Assembly (NCBI GenBank): GCA_902622985.1
Contig: CACNSH010000004.1
Span: 64,066-99,390, forward strand
DNA: 35,325 nucleotides
Reading direction: 5' to 3'
Source: an uncultured Pelagibacteraceae bacterium
Lineage (GTDB): Bacteria; Pseudomonadota; Alphaproteobacteria; Pelagibacterales; AG-422-B15
Part shown: one piece after another, positions 1-8,783 of the stretch
Layout: the number at the start of each line of letters is the position of its first letter
Position numbering within the stretch: the first letter of the stretch is position 1
Translations under genes and position numbers: made by a program
The notes under the pieces: model-generated
Told to the model about the DNA's origin: nothing
The model's input: the letters and a program-made list of their open reading frames with translations, nothing else
The model's database searches: none

Positions 1-619
1 CTAAAATTTTAAAAAATACTTGAGTTTGCGACGCTCCAAGGTCTAAAGCTGCCTCTTCTTGAGTCTGATCAAATCTTTGAAGTCTTGCAACAAATATTAA
101 AAAACAATAAGTAGATATAAAACAGGTTTGAGCCAAAATTGTTAGAAATATTCCGTTTCTTCCAATATCTGCAATGAACCCCTCTCCTCCTAAGCCTGCT
201 ATTCGGTCCCATAAAACGACTGTTGAAATACCAATTATCACACCAGGAAATAAAACGGGCATAATCGAGATTGAGTAATAAATATCCCTTAACTGCGAAC
301 GCACTTGAGTTAATACTATTGCTGCGGCCATTCCAATTGGTACGGAGAGAGTTACAACTCCTGCTCCTATAATCAAACTGCTAATAATACCATCGTGAAG
401 TCTCCAGTCAGATAAAAGCCCTGCCAGATGTTGTCCATCGTAAGCAATTTTACCTTCATTAAACCATCTAAAGCTAAAACATTCCCAAGGTGTGATCGAA
501 GGAAATTCTGCAGAGTTGAATGCTGTAATGCTCATGATGATTAAAGGCCCAAATAAGTATGCAAAAAATATAAAAATATATATTCCCATCATGAAATTTA
601 TAAAATAGCTCGGTCTCAC
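1..619 (-). CDS. potC: Spermidine/putrescine-type ABC transporter permease PotC (C-terminus cut by window edge)
   Basis: Second inner-membrane permease of the polyamine-type importer. Reading the minus strand from a GTG at 619 gives an open frame of 206 codons up to the window edge. It starts VRPSYFINFMMGIYIFIFFA, has several hydrophobic segments and ends in the permease-family EAA loop (EEAALDLGASQTQVFFKIL), which docks on the ATPase. The GTG overlaps the potB TGA stop (GTGA at 616-619), a typical translational-coupling arrangement that supports this start. The remaining C-terminal residues, including the last membrane segments, lie outside the window. It is the last gene seen of potD-potA-potB-potC. 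Family assignment is firm; the actual substrate (putrescine, spermidine or another cation) cannot be read from the permease. Confidence 0.9.
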   Translation of the reverse strand, partial: MRPSYFINFMMGIYIFIFFAYLFGPLIIMSITAFNSAEFPSITPWECFSFRWFNEGKIAYDGQHLAGLLSDWRLHDGIISSLIIGAGVVTLSVPIGMAAAIVLTQVRSQLRDIYYSISIMPVLFPGVIIGISTVVLWDRIAGLGGEGFIADIGRNGIFLTILAQTCFISTYCFLIFVARLQRFDQTQEEAALDLGASQTQVFFKIL

Positions 620-1545
620 TTAATAATTTCTCCAATCCTAACTTTAAATATTCGCATCATTGTGAGTACGAAAATAACAGAAACAATTAACAAAATGATT
701 GAATAAGCTGATCCCCGTGACCAGTTGTCATTCATATTAAACCACTGATATATCAATTGAGGAAACCATAAAGTATTAGGGCTACTTAAAACAACTGGCG
801 TTGCTAGTGCTCCAACAGTTAACATAAAAACCATTGTACAGCCAGATACAATGCCTGGTTTAGCATGAGGAATAACTATTCTCCAATGCGTTCTAAAAGA
901 TGAGGAACCTAAATCTTTTGCTGCCTCGATTTGATTAATGTCCAAACTTTCGATTGCATTATAGAGTGGGAACATCATCAGCAAAATATAGGCGTATATT
1001 AAGCCGGTATATAAACCGATATCATAAGTGATAAATAGGATTCCTTGATCAAGTATTCCAACCCCAGTCAAGAAATTGTTAATTACACCTTCGTTTGCAA
1101 ACAAAATCCTCAATGCGAATGATCTAAGCAATTCATTAATCCAGAAAGGAATAATCAGAGAAACAATAAGAAGTCTAGCGGTACTAGGGTTTGCAATTTT
1201 TGCTATATAAAATGCTATTGGATAGCAAAATAATAGATTTGCAATTGTAACAAGCATTGAAACAAAAATAGTTCTTCCAAATACACCTAAATCAACAAAG
1301 TTAAAAGCATCAGTAGCTGTCTTAGATCCAAATATAAAGTGGCTATAGTGTTCAAAAGTATAATAATCTTCAGGTCCACCTCTTGCTAAAGGGGGGACGT
1401 TGGTTCTAAATGATAAATCCAACATATAAAATTGTGGAATTATAACTAAGAAAACAAACCAAAATATTATTGCTACTAAAAAATATATCGCAACTGCCTT
1501 ACCGTTTTTCTTAAAAAATGGTTGAGTAAATAAAAAATTGTTCAT
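616..1545 (-). CDS. potB: Spermidine/putrescine-type ABC transporter permease PotB
   Basis: First inner-membrane permease of the importer, 309 residues, a little longer than typical PotB. About six hydrophobic helices are visible, beginning with residues 17-37 after a short cytoplasmic N-terminus. The EAA coupling loop is at IEAAKDLGSSSFRTHWRIVI, about 100 residues from the C-terminus, as expected for a MetI-like permease. The start is ATG, three bases after the potA stop at 1549. The stop overlaps the potC start, so potA, potB and potC are clearly one transcription unit. A PotB/PotC heterodimer forms the channel, PotA powers it, and PotD delivers substrate from the periplasm. Confidence 0.92.
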   Translation of the reverse strand: MNNFLFTQPFFKKNGKAVAIYFLVAIIFWFVFLVIIPQFYMLDLSFRTNVPPLARGGPEDYYTFEHYSHFIFGSKTATDAFNFVDLGVFGRTIFVSMLVTIANLLFCYPIAFYIAKIANPSTARLLIVSLIIPFWINELLRSFALRILFANEGVINNFLTGVGILDQGILFITYDIGLYTGLIYAYILLMMFPLYNAIESLDINQIEAAKDLGSSSFRTHWRIVIPHAKPGIVSGCTMVFMLTVGALATPVVLSSPNTLWFPQLIYQWFNMNDNWSRGSAYSIILLIVSVIFVLTMMRIFKVRIGEIIK

Positions 1546-1548
1546 GAC

Positions 1549-2646
1549 TTAATCTATAGCTAGAGATGCTTTAGGTAATATTACTGATTTTGAAGATTCA
1601 AAACCTAACACGATTGACGATCCTGAAGTTATAGAGGATGTATCTATGGCGTTTGGTACTGAAAATTTGATTTTTGCTCCCGATTTAAGGCTTGCGTAAA
1701 AATTTTTTAAATTACCTTCAAATTCAAAACTTTCAATATTCACATCAATTTTATTATCAAAGTTGTCGCCATCTCTTGGTATAAACAAAGACTCAGGCCT
1801 AACAAATGCAATTGACTCATCTCCAATATTTAACTTTTTGCTTTCATTCATCGTTGCTAAATATTGCCCATCAGCAGTTTCAATTTTAGCTTTATCTCCC
1901 TCAATACCTGTAACTTTTCCATATAAAGGATTATTCTCACCAACGAATGTTGCAACAAATGGTGTTAATGGATTGTTATAAACTTCGTCGCATTTTCCAA
2001 TTTGCTCAAGCTCTCCTTCATTCATGACCGCTATTCGATCAGACATTGTTAGGGCTTCTCCTTGATCGTGCGTAATATAAATAAATGTAATGTTTACTCT
2101 TTTTTGTATTTCTCTAAGTTCGGTTCTCATTCTTTGACGAAGTTTTAAATCCAAGGCAGACAATGGTTCATCTAAAAGAAGAACTTTTGGCTCAACAGCT
2201 AAAGCTCTTGCAATGGCTACTCTTTGTTTTTGACCTCCAGAGAGTTGATGAACTTTTTTATCTCCTTGTCCCTCTAAGGCTATCAATTCCAAAAGTTCAT
2301 CCGCTCTTTTTTTTCTTTCTTCTTTTGATACGCCCCTTACCTCAAGGGAAAACGCAATATTTTCTGATACACTCATGAGAGGAAACAGAGCTAAGTTTTG
2401 AAATATTAACGCGGTTGGTCTTTTATTTGGACCAATTCCAGACATATCTTTATTGTCAATAAGCACTTTACCCTCAGAAGGTTCTTGAAATCCAGATATA
2501 GCCCTCAACAGAGTAGTCTTTCCACAGCCTGAAGGTCCTAAGAAGCTGAAGAACTCACCTCCATTTACTTTTACATTGACATTCTTGGCTGCATAAAAAC
2601 TGCCAAATGTTACCGAAACATCACTTAACTCTACATCTGCGCTCAT
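1549..2646 (-). CDS. potA: Spermidine/putrescine-type ABC transporter ATP-binding protein PotA
   Basis: Cytoplasmic ATPase of the importer, 365 residues, full length for the family. Walker A is GPSGCGKTT at residues 37-45, the signature LSGGQKQR starts at 135, Walker B LLLDEP has D159 and E160, and the switch histidine is in ITHD at H193. Residues from about 235 on form the C-terminal TOBE-type domain found in PotA, MalK and FbpC, which in this family senses substrate or regulators. The ATG at 2646 has no clear Shine-Dalgarno sequence. A strong hairpin terminator sits between this gene and potD, so potA-potB-potC are probably expressed at a lower level than the binding protein. Confidence 0.93.
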   Translation of the reverse strand: MSADVELSDVSVTFGSFYAAKNVNVKVNGGEFFSFLGPSGCGKTTLLRAISGFQEPSEGKVLIDNKDMSGIGPNKRPTALIFQNLALFPLMSVSENIAFSLEVRGVSKEERKKRADELLELIALEGQGDKKVHQLSGGQKQRVAIARALAVEPKVLLLDEPLSALDLKLRQRMRTELREIQKRVNITFIYITHDQGEALTMSDRIAVMNEGELEQIGKCDEVYNNPLTPFVATFVGENNPLYGKVTGIEGDKAKIETADGQYLATMNESKKLNIGDESIAFVRPESLFIPRDGDNFDNKIDVNIESFEFEGNLKNFYASLKSGAKIKFSVPNAIDTSSITSGSSIVLGFESSKSVILPKASLAID

Positions 2647-2684
2647 TGATACAAATTATAATGGTTTAACTGAAAAACACGATT

Positions 2685-2716
2685 CAATAAAAACGCCCAA
2701 GACAATGCCTTGGGCG
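2685..2716 (-). terminator. Intrinsic terminator or attenuator between potD and potA
   Basis: On the minus strand an 8-bp perfect stem (CGCCCAAG / CTTGGGCG, arms 2709-2716 and 2694-2701) closes a 7-base loop and is followed by five T (positions 2693-2689), then TTG-rich sequence. This is a textbook rho-independent terminator. It lies about 28 bases after the potD stop and 40 bases before the potA start. With no other obvious promoter between the genes, it probably causes partial termination and protects the 3' end of a short potD mRNA, giving an excess of binding protein over transporter. Confidence 0.8.
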
Positions 2717-2744
2717 CTTTTAATAACTAATCCTAGAGAACTAA

Positions 2745-3890
2745 TTACGCTGTTTCAAATTTGTTAGCGTATTCAGCTCTTGCATCAGCATACCATGGCG
2801 GTTCTGGTGGCCAAGGATTTAACTTGGTCGAAGTGTCCCCCGGGTATATTGCTTTTGCTAAAGCTTTAGTTTCATCTGAGTAATGGTCTGAAGCTCCATT
2901 AACAGCTGAGTTATAACCGATTTCATTCACAGTTTGCCCGCCTACTTCTGGTGTAAAACTGTAATTGATTAACTCATAAGCTTCATCAATGTTTTCTGCT
3001 TTTGCAGACATTGTTATACCGTCGATCCATGCCAACGCACCCTCATCAGTAGTTTGGTAAGCAACTGGTTCTCCAGCTTTCATCATTGCTGCAATAGGGC
3101 CATCCCAAGTTTGTCCTACGACAACACCGTCAGATGTGAATCCTTGTTTCTGAGGATCGGCACCAGACCAAAATTTAACAAGATTTCCTTTTTTTGAAAT
3201 ACAATAGTCAGTAATTGTTTCCCAATTCTTTCTCATTGTATCTTCATCGTTGTACGAAGACCAGAAATCCATTTTGCCTTGATGATGCATCCAAATACCA
3301 CATCCAGTCATCATTGAGTATGTTCTACCCATCATGAATGCGCCATCTATTCCAGGATTAGGCTCCCAAATATCTCCAAAGCTTGGAAGTCCATCGGGTT
3401 GCCATTTGTCAGTTCTCCAAGATATTGACTCAGTACCCCAAAGTTGTGGAACCCAGTGAGATCCTTTTCCTCCAAAATTCCAGTCACGCTCACCAACAGC
3501 TAACATTCCTGGGTTGACAGCACTTGTATTTATTCGATTCATATCAAATGGGGCAAGTACGCCAAGGTCAGCCCATTGCAAAGCTCTCATATTAGTTGGA
3601 CTTGCAAGGTCATAACCGGCTCCACCACCAGCTTTCATTTTTGATATAATTTCACCGTTATCACCTATTTTAGTATGGTTAACAGTAATTCCAGTTTTTG
3701 CTTTGAAATCTGCAACTACTGAGTCCGGCAAATATTCGCCCCACATTAAAACATTAACAACGGGAGCAGCAAAAGCATTTGGAATATACCAAGGTCCGAT
3801 AGCTGCTGCTGCACCAGTTGCAGCTGCACCTTTCAGGACTGATCTTCTTGAAACTTTTGCAGCCTTAAGAGTTTTATTAATTTTCTTCAC
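2745..3890 (-). CDS. potD: Polyamine-type ABC transporter periplasmic substrate-binding protein PotD (Tat signal)
   Basis: Extracellular solute-binding protein, 381 residues, of the spermidine/putrescine-binding (SBP_bac_8-like) family. The N-terminus carries a twin-arginine motif SRRSVLK at residues 14-20, a hydrophobic Ala/Gly stretch and a likely cleavage site after AFA near residue 41, so export is probably through Tat in folded form. The mature start, VVNVLMWGEYLPDSVVADF, is typical PotD/PotF. Aromatic-rich stretches (WGTESISWRTDKW, GQTWDGPIAAMM) resemble those lining the polyamine pocket. The start is GTG with a good AGGAG five bases upstream. It is first in the pot operon and diverges from the MetE-like gene. 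Ligand identity is inferred from family only; marine PotD-type proteins can be broad in specificity. Confidence 0.9.
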   Translation of the reverse strand: MKKINKTLKAAKVSRRSVLKGAAATGAAAAIGPWYIPNAFAAPVVNVLMWGEYLPDSVVADFKAKTGITVNHTKIGDNGEIISKMKAGGGAGYDLASPTNMRALQWADLGVLAPFDMNRINTSAVNPGMLAVGERDWNFGGKGSHWVPQLWGTESISWRTDKWQPDGLPSFGDIWEPNPGIDGAFMMGRTYSMMTGCGIWMHHQGKMDFWSSYNDEDTMRKNWETITDYCISKKGNLVKFWSGADPQKQGFTSDGVVVGQTWDGPIAAMMKAGEPVAYQTTDEGALAWIDGITMSAKAENIDEAYELINYSFTPEVGGQTVNEIGYNSAVNGASDHYSDETKALAKAIYPGDTSTKLNPWPPEPPWYADARAEYANKFETA

Positions 3891-3895
3891 GGCTA

Positions 3896-3900
3896 CTCCT
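3896..3900 (-). promoter_or_regulatory. Ribosome binding site of potD
   Basis: On the minus strand AGGAG is followed by five bases and then GTG at 3890-3888. It decides the GTG start, which also places the Tat motif at the expected distance from the N-terminus. Most genes in this window have weak or no such site, so this clean one suits a highly expressed binding protein. Confidence 0.65.
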
Positions 3901-4056
3901 CATTTAATTTATTTGTTTAATTAATAAAAATTTTCATACATATAGAGGTAGCTGTAAAGAATAAAGTGAAAGAAATTTAATAAGTTAATAAAACTTCTTT
4001 AAATAAATCTTTATCTAAATACATGATAAATATACATAAAAATTAACCATAAATAG

Positions 4057-4083
4057 ATACTTTAGATTTATCCTATAAAGTAT
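4057..4083. repeat. Short inverted repeat in the potD / MetE-like intergenic region
   Basis: The arms ATACTTTA (4057-4064) and TAAAGTAT (4076-4083) are perfect 8-bp complements around an 11-base spacer. It lies about 80 bases before the MetE-like start and 170 bases before potD, in the longest intergenic stretch of the window (3891-4162), which must hold both divergent promoters. It could be a repressor operator or an RNA hairpin. The region is very AT-rich, so a chance origin is quite possible. I see no other clear element in this gap and no convincing SAM-riboswitch pattern. Confidence 0.25.
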
Positions 4084-4162
4084 TGATAAAAATGATTATT
4101 ATTTTTATTTTTTCAGCTCAGTTATTTCTTGGCTAAATTATTGTTATAAATAGACTTTTTGT

Positions 4163-5209
4163 ATGATTTTAACAACTACAATTGGCGCTTATCCTAAACC
4201 GGATTTCTTAGATTTACCTGATTGGTTCAAAGATGAGAAAGGAACAGATGCTGAATACCCAACATCTAAGTGGGAACAGGCAAGACAAAAAATGGGAGAA
4301 GAATATGAGGTTCAAATAAAACTTGCCTCACAGAGTATTATTAAAGATCAAATTGAGTGCGGGATTGATATTATTACAGACGGTGAGGTGAGACGAGAAA
4401 ATTATATTCATTATCATTGTAGGCATCTTAGTGGGATCGATTTTCAAAAACTAACAAAGAAAACAGCGAGAACAGGCAATTATGATTGTTGGCTTCCAAC
4501 AATCACAAATAAAGTTGAATTCAATGGATCGTTTTTAAATAAAGAATACGAATTGAATCAGTCAATATCAAAAAACCCTATTAAAGTTACAATACCTGGA
4601 CCATTGACTATCACAGATACGATTGCTGATGAATTTTATAATGATCATAAAATGTTAGGAGTAGATTTAGGAGAGGCAATAAATAAAGAAATAAAGTCAC
4701 TAGTCAATTCTGGCTGTAAATATATACAAGTAGACGAACCTTTATTTGCAAGAAAATCAAAAGAGGCAATCGAATTTGGTATAGATAATCTTGAAAGATG
4801 TTTTCATGGAGTTACAGACTGTGAAAAGATAACTCATATATGTTGTGGATATCCAGATAAAATTGATGCAGATGATTATCCTAAAGCGCCGTTAATAAGT
4901 TATTTTCAAATTGCAGATGCCTTAGAGAACAGTCTGATTGATACCATATCTATTGAAGATGCTCATAGACACAATGATTTAAAACTACTTGAGTTGTATA
5001 AATCAAAAAAAATAATTTTTGGGTTAATAAAGGTCGCCTCAAGTGAAGTGGAAGAAATTGATGTGATAAGGGATAGATTGCTGTCCTGTCTAAACCATAT
5101 TGATAAAGAGAGACTTATAGCAGCTCCTGATTGTGGTCTTGGATATTTAAGTAGGGATATGGCTATGCTTAAATTAAAAAATCTATCAAAGGCAGCAAAA
5201 AGTATTTAG
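4163..5209 (+). CDS. Cobalamin-independent methionine synthase-like (MetE C-terminal domain) methyltransferase
   Basis: A 348-residue protein matching only the catalytic C-terminal barrel of MetE; classical MetE is about 750 residues with a duplicated N-terminal half. All four expected zinc ligands can be placed: H225 and C227 in THICCG, E265 in SIEDAHR and C324 in APDCGLGY. IQVDEPLF (residues 188-195) and the N-terminal TTTIGAYPKP are also characteristic. The zinc site activates a thiol, most likely homocysteine, as methyl acceptor. Without the N-terminal half the methyl donor need not be methyl-THF polyglutamate; archaeal core MetE proteins use a corrinoid protein, and other short homologues have unknown donors. 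It diverges from potD, and its stop overlaps the alanine dehydrogenase stop by four bases. Family firm, exact donor unknown. Confidence 0.8.
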   Translation: MILTTTIGAYPKPDFLDLPDWFKDEKGTDAEYPTSKWEQARQKMGEEYEVQIKLASQSIIKDQIECGIDIITDGEVRRENYIHYHCRHLSGIDFQKLTKKTARTGNYDCWLPTITNKVEFNGSFLNKEYELNQSISKNPIKVTIPGPLTITDTIADEFYNDHKMLGVDLGEAINKEIKSLVNSGCKYIQVDEPLFARKSKEAIEFGIDNLERCFHGVTDCEKITHICCGYPDKIDADDYPKAPLISYFQIADALENSLIDTISIEDAHRHNDLKLLELYKSKKIIFGLIKVASSEVEEIDVIRDRLLSCLNHIDKERLIAAPDCGLGYLSRDMAMLKLKNLSKAAKSI

Positions 5210-6321
5210 GCAACTAAATCTTCAGGGTTTGTAAAAGTGATGTTCAGATCTCTTGCTACATCTGCTTGAGTGCATTTATTTTTTATAACATTTAGTCCAT
5301 TCATAAAATTCCTGTCATCAGATAATGCTTTTTTTAACCCTTCTCTCGCTAATTTTTTTACGAACGGAAGTGTAGCTTGATTTAGAGAGATGGTGGACGT
5401 ACGGGGAACGCACCCAGGCATATTGGTTACACAGTAATGTACCACATCATGTTTAATATAAACTGGGTCTGCGTGGGTAGTAGGCTTGCTGGTTTCAATG
5501 CACCCACCTTGATCTATTGCAACATCCACGATGGCTGCCCCTTTTTTCATCTGAGAAACTAGTTCATCCGATACTAATTTGGGCGCACTAGAGCCTGGGA
5601 TCAGCACACCTCCTATTAGTAAGTCACAGTTTTTAACTTCTTCGGCTATAGTTTCAGGTGTTGATATTGATGTATTGACTTCATCATTAAAATAATTTTT
5701 TAATTCATTGAGCCTTGCTTCAGATTGATCAATAAGCGTTACATTTGATTTCATTCCATGAGCAATAAGAGCGGCATTAAAACCTACAACTCCACATCCA
5801 ATAATTACAACTTTAGCTGGCGGTGCTCCTGTTGCGCCAGATAATAACACGCCTCTTCCTTTGTTTGTCATTTCAAGAGCTCTGGCTCCTGCTTGTATTG
5901 AAATTCTGCCGGCTACTTCACTCATTGGAGCCAGTAATGGAAGCCTTCCATTGTTATCGGTTATAGTTTCGTAAGCTATACATGTTGCGCCGGAATTCAT
6001 TAATCCTTCTGTCAATGCTTTACTTGCAGCAAGGTGCAAATATGTGAATAGCAACTGATCATCTTTTAATTTTTTTATTTCATTATCTTGAGGCTCTTTA
6101 ACTTTAATGATCAACTCAGCGCGGTCGAAAATATCTTGCGCATTTTCAAAAACTGTTGCCCCAACATCCTTATAATTTTGATCGTCAAAACCTGACCCCT
6201 GACCGGCTGTTCTTTCAATGATTACTTCATTACCATCATCAATAAGTTCCTTTACACTTTCAGGAGTTAGGCCTACTCTATTTTCTTGCGGCTTAATTTC
6301 TTTAGGAACACCGATCAACAT
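5206..6321 (-). CDS. ald: Alanine dehydrogenase
   Basis: NAD-dependent L-alanine dehydrogenase (L-alanine + NAD + water to pyruvate + ammonium + NADH), 371 residues, the usual length. The N-terminus MLIGVPKEIKPQENRVGLTP is typical. Expected active-site residues fall where known: R15, K75 in IKVKEPQ, H96 in YLHLAAS, and the aspartate of DVAIDQGG. The NAD-binding Rossmann motif is GCGVVGFNAA, near residue 175. In classical taurine dissimilation Ald regenerates the pyruvate used by taurine:pyruvate aminotransferase, and those genes (aminotransferase, Xsc) lie just beyond the next gene, so this is probably its main job here. It diverges from the methyltransferase at 6377 and has no clear Shine-Dalgarno sequence. 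Confidence 0.93.
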   Translation of the reverse strand: MLIGVPKEIKPQENRVGLTPESVKELIDDGNEVIIERTAGQGSGFDDQNYKDVGATVFENAQDIFDRAELIIKVKEPQDNEIKKLKDDQLLFTYLHLAASKALTEGLMNSGATCIAYETITDNNGRLPLLAPMSEVAGRISIQAGARALEMTNKGRGVLLSGATGAPPAKVVIIGCGVVGFNAALIAHGMKSNVTLIDQSEARLNELKNYFNDEVNTSISTPETIAEEVKNCDLLIGGVLIPGSSAPKLVSDELVSQMKKGAAIVDVAIDQGGCIETSKPTTHADPVYIKHDVVHYCVTNMPGCVPRTSTISLNQATLPFVKKLAREGLKKALSDDRNFMNGLNVIKNKCTQADVARDLNITFTNPEDLVA

Positions 6322-6376
6322 ATATGACTAATTTTTATACTATTTATTAAATATTCAAAAGAGGAAAGCACTCATT

Positions 6377-6997
6377 ATGGGTAAAAAATGGCTAAACATT
6401 GTTTATAAGGAAAAGAATTCAACCCGCCTAAAAAAACATTATAGGGAATGGGCTGACGGTTATGACAGTGACTTAAAAGACTGGGGCTACGCTTACCCAA
6501 GTAAAGTTAAACAGATTCTAGAAAAGTATATAACTGTAAAGAAAGGCTCAAAAATTCTTGATGCAGGGTGTGGTACTGGCTATGTCGCTGAAGTTTTGAA
6601 AGCTCTTCGTTACAATAATATCGTAGGGATAGATTATTCAAAAGATATGTTAAGAGTAGCTCGCTCTAAAAAAATATATAAAAAACTAGTTTGCGAGTCG
6701 TTAAGCAAAAAAACAAGTTTAAAAGGAAATCAATTTGATTTAGTTATATGCACAGGTGTTTTGACGTCAGGTCATGTTGGACCGTCATCAATAAAGGAAT
6801 TAATTAGATTAACAAAGCCTGGGGGTTATCTCATACTCTCTATTTCTGAAAAAATTTTCTCAAAACTTGGATTTAAGCGTGAATTAGAGAAAAGATCGAA
6901 TGAGTACAATTATATCAAATTATCAAAACCTTTTATTGCTTTACCTAACCACAAAGATAGTGCAAGGTCGCGAATGCACACTCTTCAAAGAGTTTAA
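6377..6997 (+). CDS. Class I SAM-dependent methyltransferase (METTL27-like)
   Basis: A 206-residue cytoplasmic methyltransferase. Motif I is ILDAGCGTGYV at residues 60-70, the SAM-ribose acidic residue is D86 in GIDYS, and post-motif FDLVICTGVLTSGHV is present. The N-terminal ADGYDSDLKDWGYAYP resembles the small METTL27/WBSCR27 group of methyltransferases. The substrate is unknown. GAGGAAAG lies about eight bases before the ATG. It is a single gene between divergent ald and convergent xsc; its stop overlaps the xsc stop by four bases. Its position between two taurine-pathway genes may be chance, but methylation of an amine or sulfur compound in the same metabolism is possible. Confidence 0.75.
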   Translation: MGKKWLNIVYKEKNSTRLKKHYREWADGYDSDLKDWGYAYPSKVKQILEKYITVKKGSKILDAGCGTGYVAEVLKALRYNNIVGIDYSKDMLRVARSKKIYKKLVCESLSKKTSLKGNQFDLVICTGVLTSGHVGPSSIKELIRLTKPGGYLILSISEKIFSKLGFKRELEKRSNEYNYIKLSKPFIALPNHKDSARSRMHTLQRV

Positions 6998-8772
6998 CCG
7001 TGTTGCTCTTGGCTCATGTCATCAGGATTGATGCCGGCAACTTCTACTGGTTTTTTCATTGCATCTCGTCTGAAAGGTTCTCCAAGTTCTTGATTTAAAA
7101 TAACCTCAATAAAAGTTGTAACTCCGTTTGACTGTTCTTCACACGCAGTTCTGAGTGAATTTGTCAACTCATCCATGGTTTTAACTATAACACCCTTCAA
7201 TCCACAGCCTTCTGCAACTTTTGCGTAGCTTAATTCTGGATCTAATTCGGTACCAACGAAATTATTGTCATACCATAATATCGAATTTCTTTTTTCGGCG
7301 CCCCACTGATAGTTTCTAAATATCACCATTGTAATTGCAGGCCATTCTTCCCTAGCGCAAGATGTCATTTCATTCATGCTTATGCCAAAAGCTCCATCTC
7401 CAGCGAAACCAACAACAGGGATATTTGGACAGCCTATTTTAGCTCCTAAAACTGAAGGGAAACCATAACCGCAAGGACCAAAAAGACCAGGAGCTAAATA
7501 TTTTCTACCTTCTTCAAATGTTGGATAAGCATTTCCAATTGCACAGTTATTGCCTATGTCGGATGAAATTATTGCATTTTTTGGCAAGCCATTCTGTATT
7601 GCCCTCCAAGCCATGCGAGGAGACATGCGATCTGCATCCCTGACTCTAGCTTCCTCATTCCATGATGTTCCAGGATCGTCATCTTCATGGTCCATACTAC
7701 TCAATGTTTGTAACCAAGCAGATTTGGTTTGATGAATTAGAGCTTTCCTCTCATCTCTATTTTTGTTTCCTGCTTCGGGAGAAAGGCTATTTAATAGTTG
7801 CTGGGCAACTTGTTTTGCATCACCGCATATACCTACTGAAACTTTTTTTGTTAATCCAATTCTATCAGAATTTATATCGACCTGAATAATAGCTGCATCT
7901 TTTGGCCAATAATCTATTCCGTAGCCAGGCAATGTTGAAAATGGGTTAAGTCTAGTGCCTAATGCAAGAACAACGTCTGCTTTAGAAATTAACTCCATAG
8001 CAGCTTTTGAGCCGTTATAACCTAAAGGCCCCACTGCAAGTGGATGACTACCTGGAAAACTATCATTATGTTGATAGCCTGAAGCAACAGGTGAATCTAA
8101 TTTTTCAGCTAAAGCTTTGCAGTCATTGATTGCATCAGCTAAGACCACCCCAGCTCCTGATAATATTACTGGAAAGTCAGCATTAGATAAAAGTTTTGCT
8201 GCTTCTTTTATTGCTTCGCTTCCTCCAGATGGTCTCTCAAATTTTATTATTGGCGGCAACTCGATATCTATAACTTGTGTCCACATGTCGCGAGGAATAT
8301 TTATTTGTGCTGGCGCGGAACCTTTGAATGCTTTTGAAATTACTCGATTTAGTACTTCTGCAACTCTAGTAGGATCTCTCACTTCCTCCTGGTAGCAAAC
8401 CATATCTTTAAACAATGCCATTTGTTCTACTTCTTGAAAGCCACCTTGTCCTATAGTTTTATTAGCCGCTTGTGGAGTAACCAGAAGCATTGGAGTGTGA
8501 TTCCAGTATGCAGTTTTTATTGGCGTAACAAAGTTCGTAATGCCCGGGCCATTTTGTGCAATGCACATAGACATTTTTCCTGTCGCTCTTGTATAGCCGT
8601 CTGCGATTATACCACCATTATTTTCATGAGCTACATCCCAGAAAGTAATGCCTGCTTTTGGAAATAAATCGGAAATTGGCATGAATGCAGATCCAATTAT
8701 TCCAAATGCGTGCTGTATTCCGTGTTTTTGTAAAACTTTAACGAATGCTTCTTCTGTGGTCATTTTAGTCAT
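6994..8772 (-). CDS. xsc: Sulfoacetaldehyde acetyltransferase Xsc
   Basis: Thiamine-diphosphate enzyme that converts sulfoacetaldehyde and phosphate to acetyl phosphate and sulfite, the step that releases sulfur from taurine and related C2 sulfonates. At 592 residues it is full length. The start MTTEEAFVKVLQKHGIQHAF, the segment with GSAFMPISDLFPKAGITFWD, the GGFQEVEQM stretch and the centre LGTRLNPFSTLPGYGIDYW are strongly diagnostic of Xsc against other acetolactate-synthase-like proteins. The ThDP-binding GDGAFGISMNEMTSC and a downstream asparagine (FRNYQWGAEKRN) are present. It is the third gene of the aminotransferase-flavoprotein-xsc operon, 11 bases after the flavoprotein stop. A phosphate acetyltransferase gene, often beside xsc, is not in this window, so acetyl phosphate must be used by an enzyme encoded elsewhere. 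Confidence 0.95.
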   Translation of the reverse strand: MTKMTTEEAFVKVLQKHGIQHAFGIIGSAFMPISDLFPKAGITFWDVAHENNGGIIADGYTRATGKMSMCIAQNGPGITNFVTPIKTAYWNHTPMLLVTPQAANKTIGQGGFQEVEQMALFKDMVCYQEEVRDPTRVAEVLNRVISKAFKGSAPAQINIPRDMWTQVIDIELPPIIKFERPSGGSEAIKEAAKLLSNADFPVILSGAGVVLADAINDCKALAEKLDSPVASGYQHNDSFPGSHPLAVGPLGYNGSKAAMELISKADVVLALGTRLNPFSTLPGYGIDYWPKDAAIIQVDINSDRIGLTKKVSVGICGDAKQVAQQLLNSLSPEAGNKNRDERKALIHQTKSAWLQTLSSMDHEDDDPGTSWNEEARVRDADRMSPRMAWRAIQNGLPKNAIISSDIGNNCAIGNAYPTFEEGRKYLAPGLFGPCGYGFPSVLGAKIGCPNIPVVGFAGDGAFGISMNEMTSCAREEWPAITMVIFRNYQWGAEKRNSILWYDNNFVGTELDPELSYAKVAEGCGLKGVIVKTMDELTNSLRTACEEQSNGVTTFIEVILNQELGEPFRRDAMKKPVEVAGINPDDMSQEQHG

Positions 8773-8783
8773 AACAATACTTT

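Noticed and set aside
1-3890. Pot-type importer as the taurine transporter of the pathway
   Set aside because: All four proteins look like the polyamine family, not TauABC; location alone, with other genes between, is weak evidence.
3891-4162. SAM riboswitch before the MetE-like gene
   Set aside because: Such switches are common before methionine genes in marine alphaproteobacteria, but I could not find the conserved SAM-II/SAM-V helices here. A covariance-model search would settle it.
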